The translations under genes were made by a program, and so were the position numbers. Below, piece after piece: positions 33,627 through 49,000 of a stretch of DNA of 64,000 bases. Below the pieces are notes generated by a model, which was not told the origin of the DNA, searched no databases, and saw only the letters and a list, made by a program, of their open reading frames with translations. This DNA comes from Branchiostoma belcheri. Its lineage: Eukaryota; Chordata; Leptocardii; Amphioxiformes; Branchiostomatidae. The stretch is from assembly GCF_001625305.1 (NCBI RefSeq), contig NW_017804065.1, forward strand, positions 2,435,106 through 2,499,105. The letters run 5' to 3'. Within the stretch, counting starts at the first letter, position 1. Each line of letters starts with the position of its first letter.

Positions 33627-33637
33627 CTTTCTCTTCG
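33627..33637 (+). promoter_or_regulatory. 5'TOP-like transcription start of RPS15
   Basis: CTTTCTCTTCG: a C followed by a pyrimidine run, 28 bases before the RPS15 ATG. Terminal oligopyrimidine starts are typical of ribosomal protein mRNAs and place their translation under mTOR/LARP1 control in animals. The exact start base is inferred. Confidence 0.65.
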
Positions 33638-33654
33638 ACTCGAATCTGCTCAAA

Positions 33655-37022
<3,368 letters not shown>

Positions 37023-37052
37023 ACACCATGGGGCCATAGCATAGTTACCAAC

Positions 37053-37058
37053 AATAAA
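37053..37058 (+). terminator. RPS15 poly(A) signal AATAAA
   Basis: AATAAA 31 bases after the stop codon, followed by a CT/GT-rich stretch, the expected layout of a short ribosomal protein 3' UTR. Confidence 0.85.
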
Positions 37059-37123
37059 AACTGAAAATATCACACACTTGCTACTTCTTCTGTCTTCTCT
37101 GGGTTTGTTTTGTTTTGCTGTAA

Positions 37124-37482
37124 GGCCATGTTGATTTGATTATATGGATGACATCCGCGCGCGAATGAATTTTAGTCCATTTCCAAAAAAAGTTCTCAAC
37201 CATATTGTAAATCGTACTAAAGAGTTGCAAATTGAGCAAATATATACCGTAACTTGTAAAAAATTTTTGAAAACGATACCAATATCGTAGTAGGCAAAAT
37301 CAAATGAAAAAGACGAAAATGTAAAGAAATGAATTTGAAGAGTAGATTATTCGCATACCACATTGTGCCATTTGTTCAACCTTAATGACCACGTAGATTT
37401 CATAATGAAAGCAACTTTTTTTATTCGCACACTTGCATCAGTTTTGGGGTTCCCAGAGGATGTCATCCATATAATCAAATCA
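37124..37482. mobile_element. Tourist-like MITE family B, right tip lost
   Basis: Starts TAA|GGCCATGTTGATT, ends at ATAATCAAATCAAT without the final GGCC. It lies 65 bases downstream of the RPS15 poly(A) signal. Confidence 0.8.
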
Positions 37483-38638
37483 ATAACTGATAAACTACCT
37501 TAGGCATAACATGTAAACATGCTGAAGGTGTGGCTCTCCTCAAACCACATCACATGTGCACAGGATGTCCCCAACAGAAACTTGTTTTTAAAAGAGCATT
37601 ATGTACAGGCATTTATGATCATGACTTGCAATGTCGTTCGTCAGCAAACTGATAGGGGGCTCTTCAAAATGGTCATAGTACAGATGGAGGTGTGTAGAAA
37701 TGTTGTAGAGTGTTGGGTTTGGGTATGTCTGCTTGTACTCTAGTTAGCACATTAACCCTATCTAGACCGGGCTTTTTTGGGCTTGGTGGGACGGGGGGGC
37801 TCATTCGGCCCCCCCCTCAGAACTCGAGAACGGTATATCGTAGGACCACCAAATTTTCAGAGGATGATGTACTAGTAAAAATTTATCATACGTACAATTT
37901 TTATGTCGTTTTATTGGCCAAAACCGTCTAGATAGGTTATTCCCTGAAAACTAAACAGTATACGACATAACTTTACCAAAAGTGTTTATGACAGAATATT
38001 AGGGTGTACTAAGTCTTATGTTGCCCATAGCATAAAATCCTGGGAAAGGACAGTAGGAAACAAGCTGATGCAATGAGACAACGTTTTATTGCTTGTATGA
38101 AGCAAATATAAATTCCACAAGTAGAAAGTTACTTTCATACATGGAATAAGTTCCACAGATAAGTGAGACAGGCCAAACCGATATCATTTCTTTAAAGAAA
38201 AATATTACACTGGAAGATGAACATTCTCCTTACAATTTAAGGGCCAAGGAAAGAAGTCTTCAAAAACTCTTGGTGTATATGCTAGTATGTAGAGAGCAAC
38301 TTTTTCTCAGGAGGATGCAACAAAAACAGATAACAAAAAAAGATAACTTGAAAATGATAAAAGTATGAATCTTAAAAATTACATGTATGTCAAAGTTCTG
38401 TGCTCGAAACTTAGTGAAAAGAAAATGTCCCTCCTACACTAAAAACTAGAAATGAAACAGTATGTACATGTGGTAGTCTTCTTTGGAAGCTGTAAAATGC
38501 ATATTGTCTACACTTCATCATTACACTGCAGATGAAATCCAAGCAGCTATTTGTGCCAGAGCAAATATCTTTGGTACCATATACAGTTAACCTCTACAAG
38601 AGCAAATATACCACACTACAAGTTAATCCCATTAAAAA

Positions 38639-39004
38639 CCACACCATCTTAATTTTATGGATGACATCCATGCGCGCATTGATTTTTGCCTGTTCTCGAA
38701 AAAAAAAAAGGTTCTCCAAGGCTCTGGCCTGGGTACTCCATGGTAGTTAGCGACAATACGGAGTCGGGCACCGAAGCTCAAAGCTACCGAAGCTCAAAGA
38801 CTCAAGAACCGCAAAAAGCTAGCATGTGCCAGCTTGTCGTATACGTCGCTATATATGTACTGATGCAAATTCACAATACCAGCTTTGTATTCCTGTGGTT
38901 AGGCATTTTTATTTTTGGCCAGAATTTGTTTTTATTCGCCCGCGCGCACTAGTTTGGGGGTCTTCAGAGGATGTCATCCATAAAATTAAGTCAGTGTGGC
39001 GGCC
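38639..39004. mobile_element. Tourist-like MITE family C
   Basis: CCACACCATCTTAATTTTAT ... AAAATTAAGTCAGTGTGG, with the same nested TACTCCATGGTAGTTAGC block as the 25555 copy in reverse orientation. Confidence 0.7.
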
Positions 39005-39445
39005 TAATCATAGTGAAGGGCTGATTGCCCAGACTAAAACCTTTCTACTTCAGCAAGGGTCAGTATCTATCAAAATGTTCTGTAAGCTAAAGGATACTGC
39101 TGTAGTACTTATCATAATATCTAAACAAATTCTAACCTATTCTTCATTTGTATAAAGTTTACAAAACTAGTCCTAACCTTATCCATTAAACCTGCAAACC
39201 CACCACATACTGGTACCTGGTACATAACACTATCATCATGATAATAAAATGTTATGTAGCATACTTAAGTATAAAAAATTGTAGGCTTATAGCCCTCAAT
39301 GTTATACAAATCCCACCTTAAATGATGCCTTCATTTAATCAAAGAAAAAGAAAATAAAAGCAATTTTGACACAACTTGTGCCATGAAATACAAATTTGTG
39401 ACTGAATCACTAAAAGAGGACTAAAAGCAACATATTGTACCATAA

Positions 39446-39821
39446 GGCCACACCAATTTAATTTGTTGGTTCTCGGATTCTCCTCTTCGTTTTTTTCTGA
39501 TTTGCAAAAAAAAAAAATTTGATTCTGGTCCTGAATCAACTGAAAAATGCTCATGTTTTGCCCCCAACAGTTGAGGAAAGTCCTTTTCTTCCTAGTTGTT
39601 ACAGTTTTCCCATTTATCATTGCAGTGATTTGATTAAAAGGGCAAACTTCAATGTTTAAATTTTAACCCAGCCTTTTGTGTTGACTTCATGGCTTATTTT
39701 GTAGCATTTAAGCCTATAATAGGATGCCTAGACCTGTTTTTATTTTTATTTTTTTTTCGCCCTGTCGCTTCATATTTTTTCTGAAAAAATCCGAGAACCA
39801 ACAAATTAAATTGGTGTGGCC
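39446..39821. mobile_element. Tourist-like MITE family A, full length
   Basis: TAA|GGCCACACCAATTTAATTTG ... GGTGTGGCC|TAA, 376 bp, inserted 150 bases downstream of the DUOXA long-form stop. It carries two minus-strand AATAAA words. Confidence 0.85.
39739..39750 (-). terminator. Candidate DUOXA poly(A) signals inside a MITE
   Basis: Two overlapping-register AATAAA words on the minus strand, 222-233 bases after the long-form stop, lying inside the Tourist-like element 39446-39821. Another candidate, GCAATAAAAC, lies near 38091. Which one is used is not known. Confidence 0.35.
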
Positions 39822-39971
39822 TAAGTAGGTAAAAAGGTACGATCATGATCCATGTCATTTATATGCAGTGCCTCAACACGTCTTGTTGGTAATCTGCCCT
39901 GGTGTGTCATATATTTGCATATTGAATTTCATGATTTGCATATTTGTGACTCTTCCAGTGACACCACAACA

Positions 39972-40083
39972 CTAGGCTTGTGGGTGGATGCCTTCCATCT
40001 CAATGGCGACATTCCCCTGATCTGCCTCGGCCTGGGTTTCATCCTCCTCTCTTAACACATCGTCTGGAGCGGCGCGTGCGGCC
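39972..40083 (-). CDS. DUOXA: DUOXA tail exon 11 and stop
   Basis: Codes RAARAAPDDVLREEDETQ, AEADQGNVAIEMEGIHP, QA and TAG. An acidic end following the basic exon. Acceptor CCACAG. Confidence 0.75.
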
Positions 40084-43000
40084 CTGTGGAACACACAAAA
40101 AGTATGAGACTGTCAATGAGGGTCTGCATGGCTTTTTCCATGAGGTGTAAGAAGTCTTTATTCACCAGAAATCGTAGCATTACCACTTGCACTGCACTAC
40201 AGAAAGCTGGTGTGTTACGCCAAAGGGTTGTTATACTGACTATACAGGATACAGAAGCTGGTGTGTTACGCCTAGTCTCTACCAGACTAACTACGCTGGC
40301 TATAGAGAATAATTGCCAGGAGAGGGAGGCCGCCTTGTAGGTTTGACTGGTCTTGCAGTTCGGAGATAAAGAAACTACCTCTCCGCGGCCGGACTCCCTT
40401 GACCAATTTTACTCTCTTTTTTGCCGAATTCTATGATCTGTATTCCCAGAGAAATGCCTGGTGGAGGCTATGTTATGCCGAAGGGCTGTTATACCGGCTA
40501 TGCAGATTCAGATACAGGAACATCTCCCCCCCTCTCTCTCTCTTTTTCAGTCACCTCTAACTCCACAACACTTCTAGCAGCCCTTCCATTGGCCAGGCCC
40601 CTAGCAGCTTAATGTCCAACAACCCTGTATGTCAGGAGAATTCCCTAAATCCTGTAGGTTGATTGATGCATATTATGAGCTAAGGCCACACCAATTTAAT
40701 TTCTTGGTTAACGGATTTTTCTAGAAAAATAATGGAGTGGGCGGGCGAAATAAAAAATAAAAACAGGCCTAGGCATCCTATCATGGCCCAAAATGGTTAC
40801 GATAGGAGACATGAAGTCAACACACCAGGCTGGTTCAAAATTTAAACAATGAATTTTGAACTTTTAATGATACCACTGTATTGAAATATGGGATGACTGT
40901 AACAAGTAGCAAGAAAAGGACTGTTTTCAACTGTTCAGGACAAAATATGAGCAATTTGCAGTTGATTTTGAATTTTTATTTTTATTTGCAAATCAGAAAA
41001 AAATGAAGCGGCGAATCTGTTAACCAAGAAATTAAATTGGTGTGGCCTAACATTGACCAATCAGAGACAGTGTAACACGGCTGACGTACCTGGCAGTGCG
41101 GCGGCGCGGGGAGGCCACCGGCTTCTTGCGGGACTTCTGGAAGCGGGAAAGTCCCCTGGAGTCAGTCCGTCTGCGGTATGCCTACAGAACGAATAATTAG
41201 ACAATACCTCCGATGAGAAACTGGCATAACGTAGGCATTAAGAAGTGTCCCGTTATGTTACTGGAAAGCTAGTCTTTCCCTGACCACGACAAAGCGTAAT
41301 AAGTAATGTAGAAATTTGATCCCCATGTACCTCTGTGTTGGAATAAAGTTTAAAATCATACAACTAATACTAACACACAGATGAACTAAATGATAGTTGT
41401 GAATATTACAAAATGCTGGAATATTATGATAACTGGCAATACATGGAATTGTACATAAGGTTTGAGGCATAAACTAAATAAATTTGTCATCATACCTACA
41501 GCATCTACATCATGTATACTTTGTGTAGTACCATAAAACAATAATATTATTATCATTCATTCAGTCCCATTTTTTAGCTAAGTTCTTACGTCATAGTTCT
41601 CGTAGATGGCGTCATCCGTTGGTGGCCCATTCTTGGCGGCTGGCATGAGCTGGGAATGTTCCTTGGGACTACTGGGGCTGTCATCTGTAGGAAAAAAGTG
41701 CAAGATATGGACTTAAGCATCGAAAACCAATTCACCATAACCACTACTTAACCCACACTGCAACATTGTCCCTACAGCTGCTACAATCTTTACAGTACCT
41801 GTAAAAGTGTTGGCCCAATTTTCCCCATGCGGTATGATAGTGTGCTGTACTAAGAGGCATTCAGGAGGCAGGTAGACAGCAAATCCAGGAAAATACACTG
41901 TAATTTCTTAGCCTGGGTACCATCCAGATTTTGTTCCGCTATAAAAAATCATTGAAAGTCAATATACATTTATTAATAATTCCCCGACTTTCTTTTTTCT
42001 GCATTGGCAGCCATCATAAACATATAGTTTTATTTTATCTTATTTTATGAAGATTTACCACATTTGTGGAAGGATTGACCTAACAGGTGACTATCACCTC
42101 TTCAAGATGCCAAACCTGAGACCTGATTGTATGTAAGGTTTGAACCACTCACACCAGGAAGGTCCCCTACTCTTTTTGATAAGTGCGGTGGGTTCTTAAA
42201 CGTTCTGTGCCTACTTCCATTTTTCTCAGACCGTGAACTTTTGCTACTGTGAACATCATAAGTGAATTACAGTTATGTATCCAAACACTAGCAGCAAGGT
42301 AGGATTCTTTCAGGTATGATCAAGACATCATGTCAGGTAGCTTCTGAAAATCACTGGCACAACTTGGGTAAATGGCTATGCTGTGGATTGTGTAGTATAT
42401 ATAGAATACAACACGGTGTATTCCGTATCGCCCGAGGTACCAGCCCGACCGCGCGTCAGATCGCCCGACGGTCGAATATTTATCATACCCACCCAAGAAA
42501 ACGTGCCTTTCAATGCGAAATGAGCGAAAATTTGGTGTCCCTAAACCCAAAAAAATACGACAACATCAATTCCAACGTCCGAATTTTGTATTCGAATTTC
42601 GAAATCGGTGCATGCGGTTAGGCCGAATGCGTTCGAATCGTTCCACGGAACATTTGGAAGGCCCGGGCCGTACGCGGTAAGAACCCCCGGGCCGTACCGC
42701 TAGTTATCACACGGGCCGGAACACCCGTATCGAACGTAATCGCGGCCCAGGTAGGACATAAATAGCTGTACAATAGTAGGAGCTCCATGTAACCTTTATA
42801 CTTGTTCAGGTGATGTTTTAGACATTGTATGATCAGCTGGAGACATACATTTATCAGGGAGGGACATTTGGTAGCAAGTTTTGATGGTCAAAACAAAGGG
42901 TTCCTATCCACATCTATCAACTTGTTTGTTTGTTTGTTTGTTTTTTTATAACACAAAATAAACATACAACAAACAAATTCAAAACACTACAATAAAACTA

Positions 43001-46000
43001 ACAGTAATAAAATGTAAAAAAAGAAATTATATATGTACTATGAAATAAGACAAAATGCTGCTCCTAAAAAAGCTATATACTGAGCACATTTAACTTTTTT
43101 GTGGCTAGAGTAGAAGCGACTCAAAGAGCAAAACAGCTTTTAAAGAAGAAAGCTTAGCCTTTATACAACATGTTATAAGGCCACACCAATTTAATTTCTT
43201 GGTTAACGGATATTTCTAGAAAAATAATGGAGCGGGCGGGCGAAAAAAAATAAAAATAAAAACAGGCCTAGGCATCCTATTGATATGGCCCAAAATGGTA
43301 CGATTGGAACCATGAAGTCAACACACCAGGCTGATTCAAAATTTAAACCATGAATTTTGACCTTTTAATGATACCACTGCATTAAAAAGATGGAATAACT
43401 GTAACAACTAGGAAGAAAAGGACTGTTTTCAACTGTTAAGGGCAAAATATGAGCATTTTGCAGTTGATTCTGAATTTTTATTTTTATTTGCAAATCAGAA
43501 AAAAATGAAGCGGGCGAATCCGTTAACCAATGCAAGAAATTAAATTGGTGTGGCCTAATCTACAAACGATCACCAACTTGCTTGTATCACTGAGTACATG
43601 TATTTATGTTTAAACGAAGTTATACATTCATTCAGTATCAGACTGAACAGTGTTATTACCATCATCATCACCGTATTATTATAAGTAATATAACAGCCCC
43701 AGTTTCCTTTCAACACTCACCTTTGTTGTTGTTTGAGGGACTTGGCGGGGGTTGTGCAAAATAGTTGGGGAAAATCAAATGCCCAAGGACTGTTAGCATC
43801 AACATCAAACTTTAACCCTTCATGTACAATTAGGTGTCTCCTTGTTACCCATCCACCAATTACTGAAATTGGCAGTAACCTTCGACCAATGGATGAAGAT
43901 TGGAGTTAATTACATTGACCTTTGACCATTAAGTTTTCATTCACAGTGACCTTTGACCAAAAAATTGTAGTTACAGTGACCTTTGACCAAAAAAATTGTA
44001 GTTAGTGACCTAAGACCAAAAAATGGTAGTTACAGTCACCTTTGACCAAAAAGTTTGGAGTTAGTGAGCTTTGACCAAAAAGTCTAGAGTTCCCAGAGTT
44101 TTGAGATATACCATACAATGTATTTCCTCCAATTGCATACTAATACTACTATGCACTATAAGCTTTTCAAATCAGAAGCAGGTGCTCTAGCTTGAAGCCA
44201 AAAAGGCCAAACCAACAGCACAGTGCACAGGCAGCCAACAGCACAGTGTAAAATATGGTACTACATGTACATTATGCACTCAAACTCAAAACTTAATGTT
44301 TATTTCGAGAGAAGTTCTGTTGTTCATGTCAACTTCTTGCATCTAGGCGGGAGGTTGAAGCGAAGGTAAGTGCTGTGTACCTAAACCCACATTGTACAAA
44401 ATGTAGGTTCAGGTCTGGATTCAAGTCTAGAGGTTTAGGTTCAGCAAGGAGGTTTCATCACGAAAGCTCCTTGGGTTCAGTAAAGGACTTGTAAGTCGAG
44501 ACCTTACCCCATGGCATATACAAAATTGCATGTTGGCAACCTTGCAATGCTGTATTGGCAAAACTGTGGCCATTTATCATGGATGCCAACACTTGACGAT
44601 GCCCAATGGCAAAGTTTTCTTCAATTCGCAGCACAGATTTTCCAATCTATGGAAGGGTTTGGATGGTTTTGAAAAAAAGGGGTATGTGACTTTTTGTTTG
44701 TTTGTAATAAGTCCGGACTCGGTTCTTGACTTTTAGGTTTTTTTGGACTTGAACCTAAACATTTTTACAAGTCCGGAACCAGTCCAGTGAACCAGTACAC
44801 ATCACTAGTTGAAGGTGAATGTTTCAGCTCCCTTTGTCAGATTTGTGATCAGCCCCAAATCAGGTGCACACGTTAATGTGAATGCGTAGTACACATCTGG
44901 AGGAAGTACCGTAACATATTGTAACCCACAACCTTTGCTTGTAATATGTGTTAGTTCCGTGAATAGTTTCATCAGGTTGGTAAGACACTGAGTAAAGACA
45001 CTCTTTTTACACAACAAAGTCTTTTACTCAGCCGACGTCTCGGTGACCGTCTGTCACCTTCCTCAGGGCAATTCTGTCTGGTTCACATTGCATGGATACA
45101 TTTCCCTGTAATCCAATCACGCATATGTGTAGATATGTAAATATTGTACATTTGGGAATGCATCTGTAGCAGCTGCAGTGCAATATGAACCAGTCAGAAT
45201 TGCCCTGAGGAAGGTGACAGACGGTCACTGAAACGTCCGCTGAAAAAAAGACTTGGTTGTGTAAAAAGAGTCTCTTTACTCAATATGTGTAAGTTTTCTG
45301 AAGGTGCTGTTGCATCTACTACCAAGCGCCGTGTTAGTCTGGAGTTAGTTCGGTGAAGCAGAGGCAGCAATAACAGCTACGTGAAGTCACACAGAGTAGC
45401 GGCAGGCCCTCGCTCGTTCAAACATCGTTAGGACTTTAACCACCCTACCGGGGCTGGGTTCTCTTATATCGACTGTACCCGTGGTTAGCTCGCCCTCCAC
45501 GGTGTAGTACTCGTCAGGGTCCGACTCCACGCCGAAGAACGTTCCCGTCAGGTCGGGGAAACGCAGGTCGACGAACAGGATGATGGCGCCCAGAATCACG
45601 GTGATCAAACCTTTGGAGGAGCAAAAGTGCCGACTTAAAAATGTGTTGAGACTTGCAGTATCTATTAAACAATGTATTGTAGTTTATTGTTAATAATCTA
45701 TTTAAAAATACCACACAACAGAAAAGACTAAACATAATTTTTGACACCCCCACTAAAAGTGGTACTGTTCCAATGCCATGTGGTCACCGCAGACGATCTG
45801 TTTTTCTGTCCACACCATCTCGTTTCACGTATGCCAAAAAAACAGTTACTCAAGCAACTGGATATGATTGAAAACGTCAGATGTTTCACGTAATATAGAA
45901 TGTGACTTTTTTTCGGCAATGGACGGTGAAGTATCTCAGATCCATGTAGAAGAGATATCGCAAGGCTATATGATAATAATGTTAATTCCCCACCTTATCC

Positions 46001-49000
46001 TCGGTGTATATGATGATATAATCCCTGGTCAGGTGTGATAACCACCTTATAAACCACCTCGTTCTCTATGCTCACTCTGTGGTTTATTCGGTGGTTATTG
46101 CACCTCACCAGGTATTATATACACCTTGGGTCAGGGCATAACCCTTTATTACTCACCCACAGCCAGGGTTATCCAGAAGCACCAGCCGTAGTGAAACCTC
46201 ATGACCGTCGTCCCGATGGGGATGGCCAGCTCCGGCCCCCACCGCAGCGAGGCAAACAGGATGTTGCCTAGCAACATGACCCCGCCCGTCAGCATCATGA
46301 AGTAGGCTCCGTACCGGATAAACATGCAGAACAGGATGTTGGTGAGGATCCACAGGGGGAAGGCAGTCCTGTAAAAAAGCAGAAAATGGTTGAAGAGGTT
46401 CATCAGTCATGTAGAATTAACAGTCAGTAGAAAATTCTTCAATCAGTGACTGTATTTTGTAAGGCCATGTTGATTTGATTATATGGATGACATCCTCCGG
46501 GAGCCCCAAAACTGATGCGCGCATGCGAATAAAAAAAAAGTTTTGCACACAAAAAAAAGTTGTTTTCATTATGAAATCTACGTGGTCATGAGGGTTGAAC
46601 AAATGGGACAGAATATGGTTTGGCGAATAATCTAATCTTCAAGTTCATTTCCTAACAATTTCGTCTTTTTTCTTTTGATTTTGGCATTCTACGACATTGG
46701 TATAGTTTTTACTTATTTTTTGTAACTAACTTACGGTATATTTTTGCTCATTTTGCAACTGTTTTGTACGATTTACAGTATGGTTGAAAACTTTTTTTTT
46801 TTTGGAAACGGCCGAAAATTCATGCGCGCGCGGATGTCATCCATATAATCAAATCAACATGGCCTAAGGTAAAATCCTGTACCTCCAAATTATCGGTGTC
46901 GACTTTACACCTTGATCATGGAGCGACCTAGTCTTGTGAGAACGCGAAGGTTGGGAGCTGCCCAAGTCCTATTTACCCCGTAACTCCGCAAGGAGGCGGG
47001 GGAGGCCAGAAGATCCACACAAGTCTCGACCTAACTAAGTCTTGTGTTCTTGCAAGACTAGGTCACTCCGTGATCAAGGTGTACAGTCGACACCGAAAAT
47101 TTGGAGGTACATGATTTTACCTTTACAAAATACAGTCACTGATTGTCTACTAACTGGTCAAAGCTGTACTTATAGTCTAGTCATCATCGTTGATGTTCTG
47201 TACCATCTAGGCTCTGAATCAACCCCCAAATGTTACATGTCAATGAGAGAAAAGCTACCATTTATAACTTTCTAAGTGGTAACTGCGGGAAATTTGTCAT
47301 ACCACAGTTGGAAGTTAAACATAACTTATTCAAGTTAAGAGTTAAAACTTTCAATCCAACACAAGAAGTTCTCTCACCTATATAGAGCTTTCGACCAGTC
47401 ACTCTGGTGGATCTAATTAAAAGTTTTAACTCTAAACATGTAGCTACCAACACAGATGAACTTTCATGATAGTAACTTATTCAAATCAGGGCCTCATTTG
47501 CATAATTTATGAGGAATTGCTGGAATAGACTTTTTTGTTAAAATAAGACAGTAGAGAATGGTAGAGAATATGCATAATCATTGAGAAACATTTGGAATTT
47601 GACAGTCATAAAAAATAACATCATCTGGCGAAGGTATAAAGTTGTGGAACTCTATTATATAATTATAGTAGATTAAAATTCAAAATTCATTGTTTGAATT
47701 AAATATCCGCCTAGTACACAGCCTGTGGGATGTCACAGGATGCCTGGGTATGATTTTTATTTCGCCCACCCTCTTCAATGATTTCCTGAAAAAAAACAAT
47801 CCGAGAGCCCATGAATCAAATGGGTATGGCCTTACAAGGCTCGAAATACTGGGTGCATGTGCACCTTAGTGCACCCAAACTTGGAGCTGTGCACCCAAAT
47901 TTTTTTCTGTGGGTGCACCGGTGCACTCAAATATTTTTGTAGGTATTTTTTGTACATATCAAATGTATAATAGTATGCAGGATATTGTTGGCATCTAACA
48001 TCTGTGTCCATACATTGTAATATCACCAGGGTCCATAATATCGCCACCCTGAGAAACAGTGTGCTTAAAGATATTTTTACTGCAACATATTTTTGGTATG
48101 CACTCCTACACACCTCAAATGTACATACCTAGGGTATACCTAGGGTAGGATATCTTTAAGCACACTATATGTCTCAAGGTGGCGATATTATGGACCCTGG
48201 TGATATTATGGACACAGATGTTAAGTGTCAGAAAAAAATAAAATCTTTGTTGAAGTACTGTAAGATTTTGAAGGTAGCTCCCATTTCAGATTCAAGCTCA
48301 GAAGACTGCTGGAGCTGTAAGATCTGTAATTAGGTTTTGTTTTATATGGTGCACCCAAAAAATTTTCTGTGCACCTGATTTTTTAGGTTGGGTGCACCAG
48401 TGCACCTATTCCCAAAAATGAATTTCGAGCCCTGGCCATAGTAAACCCTACCACAGCATGATGTGGGTGTAAAACCCTGACAGCCGGTAGCTGCGTCCCC
48501 AGCGGATGTTCTCCCCGTCCAGAGTGAAGTACTCTGCGATCCACAGGATGGGGTACGGCAGGCCCTTAAACTGAGCCTCGCGGAACTCCCGGTTCACCAG
48601 TCCAGCTGCAGGAGGGAACATCAGGGTGGTTTAGAAACTTTGAGAATACTGCTACTGCTACATGCAGTACTGAACAAGACTTGTTGGCAGCAACATCCTA
48701 CTAAGGAAGAGCTCTACGGTAACATCCCAGCAGTGTCAGAGCTCATGAGACAGCGGAGGACAAGATTTGCAGGACAGAAGCAAAAACGTAAGCTAGCTAG
48801 CAAACTGGTCCTGTGGGAACCTAAACAAGGACATGCTAAACCTGGGCGTCCTTGTATGACGTACACAGACCAGCTGGCTTGTGATGTAGGGCTACCTAAG
48901 GAGTACCTGGCAGTCACCATGACGGATAAAGCAGATTGGAGGAAGAGGGTCTGGGACCAGGTACCCCCGACTTGATGAGAAGAATTCAACTTTATGTATT

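Larger units (their letters stand above)
37059..39971. other. Convergent intergenic region RPS15 / DUOXA
   Basis: No gene recognised. It holds the Tourist-like elements at 37124, 38639 and 39446, unique AT-rich sequence, and a possible minus-strand poly(A) word at 38091. Part of it is probably DUOXA 3' UTR. Confidence 0.6.

Noticed and set aside
43911-44080. CRISPR-like array
   Set aside because: Units are contiguous and diverged with no unique spacers, and the DNA is animal nuclear.
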